Source: Thermoclostridium caenicola
GTDB taxonomy: Bacteria > Bacillota > Clostridia > DSM-8532
DNA length: 40,421 nucleotides
Direction: 5' to 3'
NCBI RefSeq assembly: GCF_900142095.1
Contig: NZ_FQZP01000019.1
Location: forward strand, 1 to 40,421
Shown here: positions 38,524 to 40,421 of the stretch, piece by piece
Layout of the letters: every line of letters begins with the position of its first letter
How positions within the stretch are numbered: position 1 is the stretch's first letter
The notes under the pieces: generated by a model
Told to the model about the DNA's origin: nothing
Databases searched by the model: none
What the model saw: the letters and a program-made list of their open reading frames with translations, nothing else
Program-made: the position numbers and the translations under genes

Positions 38524-39375
38524 TTAATACCCATGTATTTTTGCCCGAAGCACATCATAAAAGTTAACCTGGCTGACTGATGCAAAGAGGGCATCCTGGG
38601 CAGCAGCCCGGATTTCCACAAGGTCTCCGGGTTTGAGTTCCAGGCCCTTCCGCCCGTCCAGGGTCAGCATGGCCTGATTCTCTCCGGCGTCATCCATGGT
38701 AATGTGGATCACCTTATCCTCTGCCGCAATCAGGGACCTGGAATACAGGGTATGCGGGCAGATGGGCGTAAGAACCATGAGACGCATCTCCGGCTGGACG
38801 ATGGGGCCGCCCGCCGAAAGGGAATACGCGGTGGAGCCTGTAGGGGTGGACACAATGATCCCGTCGCCGGGAAAGGAGTCCACATATCTTCCGTCCATGT
38901 TTACCCGAAGCCTCAAAATGCGTGAAAAAGCCACCCGGGAAACAACCGCGTCATTGATGGCAATATCCCGGAAAACCGTTTTGCCCTCCCGGAGCACGCT
39001 GGCATCCAGCACCATCCGTGATTGAACCGTGATTTCCCCGCGGGCCATCTTATCAACAGCCATCCGGATATCGCCGGTTTCAACCTCGGCCAGAAATCCA
39101 ACTGCTCCCCTGTTGATCCCCAGGACAGGAAGCCGGTATTCATAGGCTGCCCGTGCTGCGCTTAAAAATGTGCCGTCTCCGCCGACACAGATGATAAAGT
39201 CAGCTTCTTCATAGATATTCTCGGAGGCAACTGCATGGGGCCCGGTATAAGGCCTGATCTCCGGCGATACCAAGGGGGTAAACCCTTTATCATATAAGGC
39301 ATCAACAAGGTTCCTGGTATGAGCGTAACCTTCATCCCTGTCCTTGTTAACCACAACTCCCACATTTTTCAACAT
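38524..39375 (-). CDS. nadK: NAD kinase
   Basis: The ATG at 39373-39375 is preferred over an adjacent upstream TTG; the product has 283 residues. GGDGTFL (65-71) is the phosphate-binding motif; INDAVVSR holds an Asn-Asp pair where most family members have Asn-Glu; TPTGSTAYSLSAGGPIV is intact. It phosphorylates NAD to NADP. The expected tlyA gene upstream is absent; a GNAT gene takes its place. Confidence 0.95.
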   Translation of the reverse strand: MLKNVGVVVNKDRDEGYAHTRNLVDALYDKGFTPLVSPEIRPYTGPHAVASENIYEEADFIICVGGDGTFLSAARAAYEYRLPVLGINRGAVGFLAEVETGDIRMAVDKMARGEITVQSRMVLDASVLREGKTVFRDIAINDAVVSRVAFSRILRLRVNMDGRYVDSFPGDGIIVSTPTGSTAYSLSAGGPIVQPEMRLMVLTPICPHTLYSRSLIAAEDKVIHITMDDAGENQAMLTLDGRKGLELKPGDLVEIRAAAQDALFASVSQVNFYDVLRAKIHGY

Positions 39376-39393
39376 CAATCACATCCAAGGTTT

Positions 39394-39423
39394 ATTATAC
39401 AGTCCACAACCCTGTTGATACAA
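39394..39423 (-). promoter_or_regulatory. Promoter of the nadK-argR-recN operon
   Basis: TTGTAT (39418-39423), an 18-base spacer and TATAAT (39394-39399). The leader to the nadK ATG is only about 15 bases. Confidence 0.65.
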
Positions 39424-39450
39424 CATAAAAACAGGAAGCTTCCCGGCATT

Positions 39451-40020
39451 TTATAATTCCTGCGGAAGCACGTCATCCAGGAGGGGAGACTTGAAATCCT
39501 GGGCCAGGGCTTCCATCATGATGTGGTCGTAATACTTTCCATTCAGGTAGAATGCCTGTGATCGGCGGCCAAAGATCCTGAATCCCACTTTCTCATAGGA
39601 CCTGATGGCCCGCTGGTTGAAGGACAGCACTTTCAGCATGATATTGTTGAGGTTCAGGATCTTGAACCCATAAGCCAGCAAAAGCTCCAGGGCCTCTGCG
39701 CCATAGCCCTGCCCCCGGTGTTTTTCATCCCCGATAAATATGCCCACCTCAGCTGTACGGTGGACAGGATTGATGTTGAAAAGCGAACAATTTCCGATCA
39801 GCATCTCGCTGCTTTTCAGGATAATCGCGTAGTTGTGCCCTTCCCTGATGAGTTTCTCCAGATATTCCTTTTCACTGGCCAGGCTGACGTGCGTCGACGC
39901 ATTCCCCAACTGGACGGTTGTGGAAAGATCGTTCATCCAGGCCGTGTACTGTTCCAGATCATCCATGCTGATGGGCGAAAGGAACAAACGCTCGCCCTCC
40001 AGTTTTCTGAAATATTTCAT
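39451..40020 (-). CDS. GNAT-family N-acetyltransferase (RimJ/SpeG-like)
   Basis: The 189-residue protein opens with ERLFLSPISMDDLEQYTAWMND, as in RimJ/RimL-like acetyltransferases. The acetyl-CoA loop is EKHRGQGYGAEALELLL (about 107-123), followed by LNLNNIMLKVLSFNQRAIRSYEKVGF. Acceptor unknown; a protein N-terminus, ribosomal protein or polyamine is possible. GGAGG lies six bases before the ATG. Confidence 0.9.
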   Translation of the reverse strand: MKYFRKLEGERLFLSPISMDDLEQYTAWMNDLSTTVQLGNASTHVSLASEKEYLEKLIREGHNYAIILKSSEMLIGNCSLFNINPVHRTAEVGIFIGDEKHRGQGYGAEALELLLAYGFKILNLNNIMLKVLSFNQRAIRSYEKVGFRIFGRRSQAFYLNGKYYDHIMMEALAQDFKSPLLDDVLPQEL

Positions 40021-40067
40021 ACAAAACCTCCGCCACTTGTCATCATTTCACGGACTTGCCAACTTCT

Positions 40068-40096
40068 ATTCTAGCAATATACTGGCAATTCTGCAA
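40068..40096 (-). promoter_or_regulatory. Promoter of the GNAT gene
   Basis: TTGCAG (40091-40096), a 17-base spacer and TAGAAT (40068-40073), reading towards the acetyltransferase. Confidence 0.7.
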
Positions 40097-40110
40097 TTTA
40101 GATGCGGGCA

Positions 40111-40154
40111 TGCGGGATATAGCCCGCAGGTCTCCCCCGAGGTGTCATTGCGAG
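40111..40154. repeat. REP-like palindrome and TGTCATTGCGAG motif
   Basis: A TGCGGG/CCCGCA stem (40111-40128) is followed by TGTCATTGCGAG at 40143-40154. The latter is the core of a REP-like repeat common in bacterial intergenic DNA. The expected continuation is lost after GCGAG, which suggests that an element was inserted at about 40154. Confidence 0.45.
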
Positions 40155-40277
40155 TATTCCTGTAATAAAACGAAATGGACTTTGAACAAAGAAAAGGCCT
40201 CCCTGTAAAATAGAAACGTGCCAAAGCTCGTAAGCGCGGACGGCATCAAAATCTAAATTACAAAGGAGACCGTTAAT

Positions 40278-40421
40278 ATGAGAGTAACACAGAATGATAA
40301 GATCATGCAAATGAAAATTGACACAAGGTCGTGTCAACTTGTTTTAGGTTTTATGTCACTGTCTGCCCCTCTTTTTGGGCAAGGATCATATGGCAAATCC
40401 ATTATCCCGTATGGATCTAAG
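40278..40421 (+). CDS. 5' end of a probable transposase gene, IS110-like N-terminus
   Basis: ATG at 40278 follows AAAGGAG, and the frame is open to the window edge. The first residues (MRVTQNDKIMQMK) resemble the start of IS110-family transposases (MKxTQNEKIxQ type). Past about residue 17 the match stops and a second IS-like terminus (TGTCAAC at 40332) begins, so the remaining residues are probably not native. About 120 bases of non-coding DNA lie before the ATG, as expected for an IS110 left end. The assignment is tentative. Confidence 0.4.
   Translation, partial: MRVTQNDKIMQMKIDTRSCQLVLGFMSLSAPLFGQGSYGKSIIPYGSK
40332..40421. mobile_element. Possible second IS terminus at the right edge
   Basis: TGTCAAC at 40332 is the mirror of the GTTGACA that ends the left IS fragment (89-95). 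Immediately before it TTGACAC (40318-40324) forms an inverted repeat with GTGTCAA (40331-40337) across a six-base spacer. This fits an IS21-type left end, but only about 90 bases are visible. Confidence 0.3.

Overview
The window looks like a 40 kb piece of a Gram-positive, endospore-former-type genome of the class Clostridia, with moderate GC. The evidence is a V-type (Ntp) ATPase operon, a FapR-controlled fatty-acid operon, the nadK-argR-recN and engB-cinA-murJ-recA-recX gene orders, purine-rich Shine-Dalgarno sites with many TTG and GTG starts, and sigma-A promoters with near-consensus hexamers. Almost every gene is on the minus strand; only three (near 13.0, 14.3 and 19.8 kb) read the other way. 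No tRNA, rRNA or CRISPR array is visible. Both ends of the window look like insertion-sequence ends, as expected if this is a contig that stops at repeats.

Layout, left to right. (a) 1-214: an IS21-like terminus that cuts into the start of a minus-strand gene. (b) 215-1754: a lipoprotein gene split by a one-base frameshift. (c) 1856-10614: a nine-gene V-type ATPase operon (ntpF-I-K-E-C-G-A-B-D) whose rotor subunit carries the full Na+-binding residue set. A membrane GGDEF protein gene lies 32 bases upstream. (d) 11.96-15.24 kb: a Cys/His-rich protein, a divergent unrecognised gene, and an alpha/beta-hydrolase-fold protein without its nucleophile serine. (e) 15.28-15.55 kb: a non-coding RNA with its own consensus promoter and terminator, best explained as 6S RNA. 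(f) 15.6-17.6 kb: a radical SAM protein plus its linked partner, a putative DNA-repair pair. (g) 17.8-21.1 kb: HAD phosphatase plus threonine aldolase, a UspA-like protein, and rsmI. (h) 21.2-23.8 kb: rnc, an Elp3-like radical SAM gene and an orphan fumarase alpha subunit, tightly coupled. (i) 24.0-30.3 kb: fatty-acid synthesis (fapR-plsX-fabH-fabD-fabG-acpP, then fabF behind a terminator). (j) 30.5 kb: a small Flp1-like pilin. (k) 30.8-36.3 kb: recX, recA (LexA-type box on a perfect promoter), murJ, cinA and engB. (l) 36.3-40.0 kb: recN, argR, nadK and a GNAT acetyltransferase. (m) 40.1-40.4 kb: a REP-like palindrome, then the start of a probable transposase gene and a second IS-like terminus.

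Most of the window is housekeeping. No clearly new multi-gene system is visible. The observations best worth following are the Na+ signature of the ATPase, the GGDEF gene at the head of its operon, the serine-less hydrolase-fold protein, the uncharacterised radical SAM/partner pair, the fumarase alpha subunit sitting beside rnc, and the nested mobile elements at the right end.
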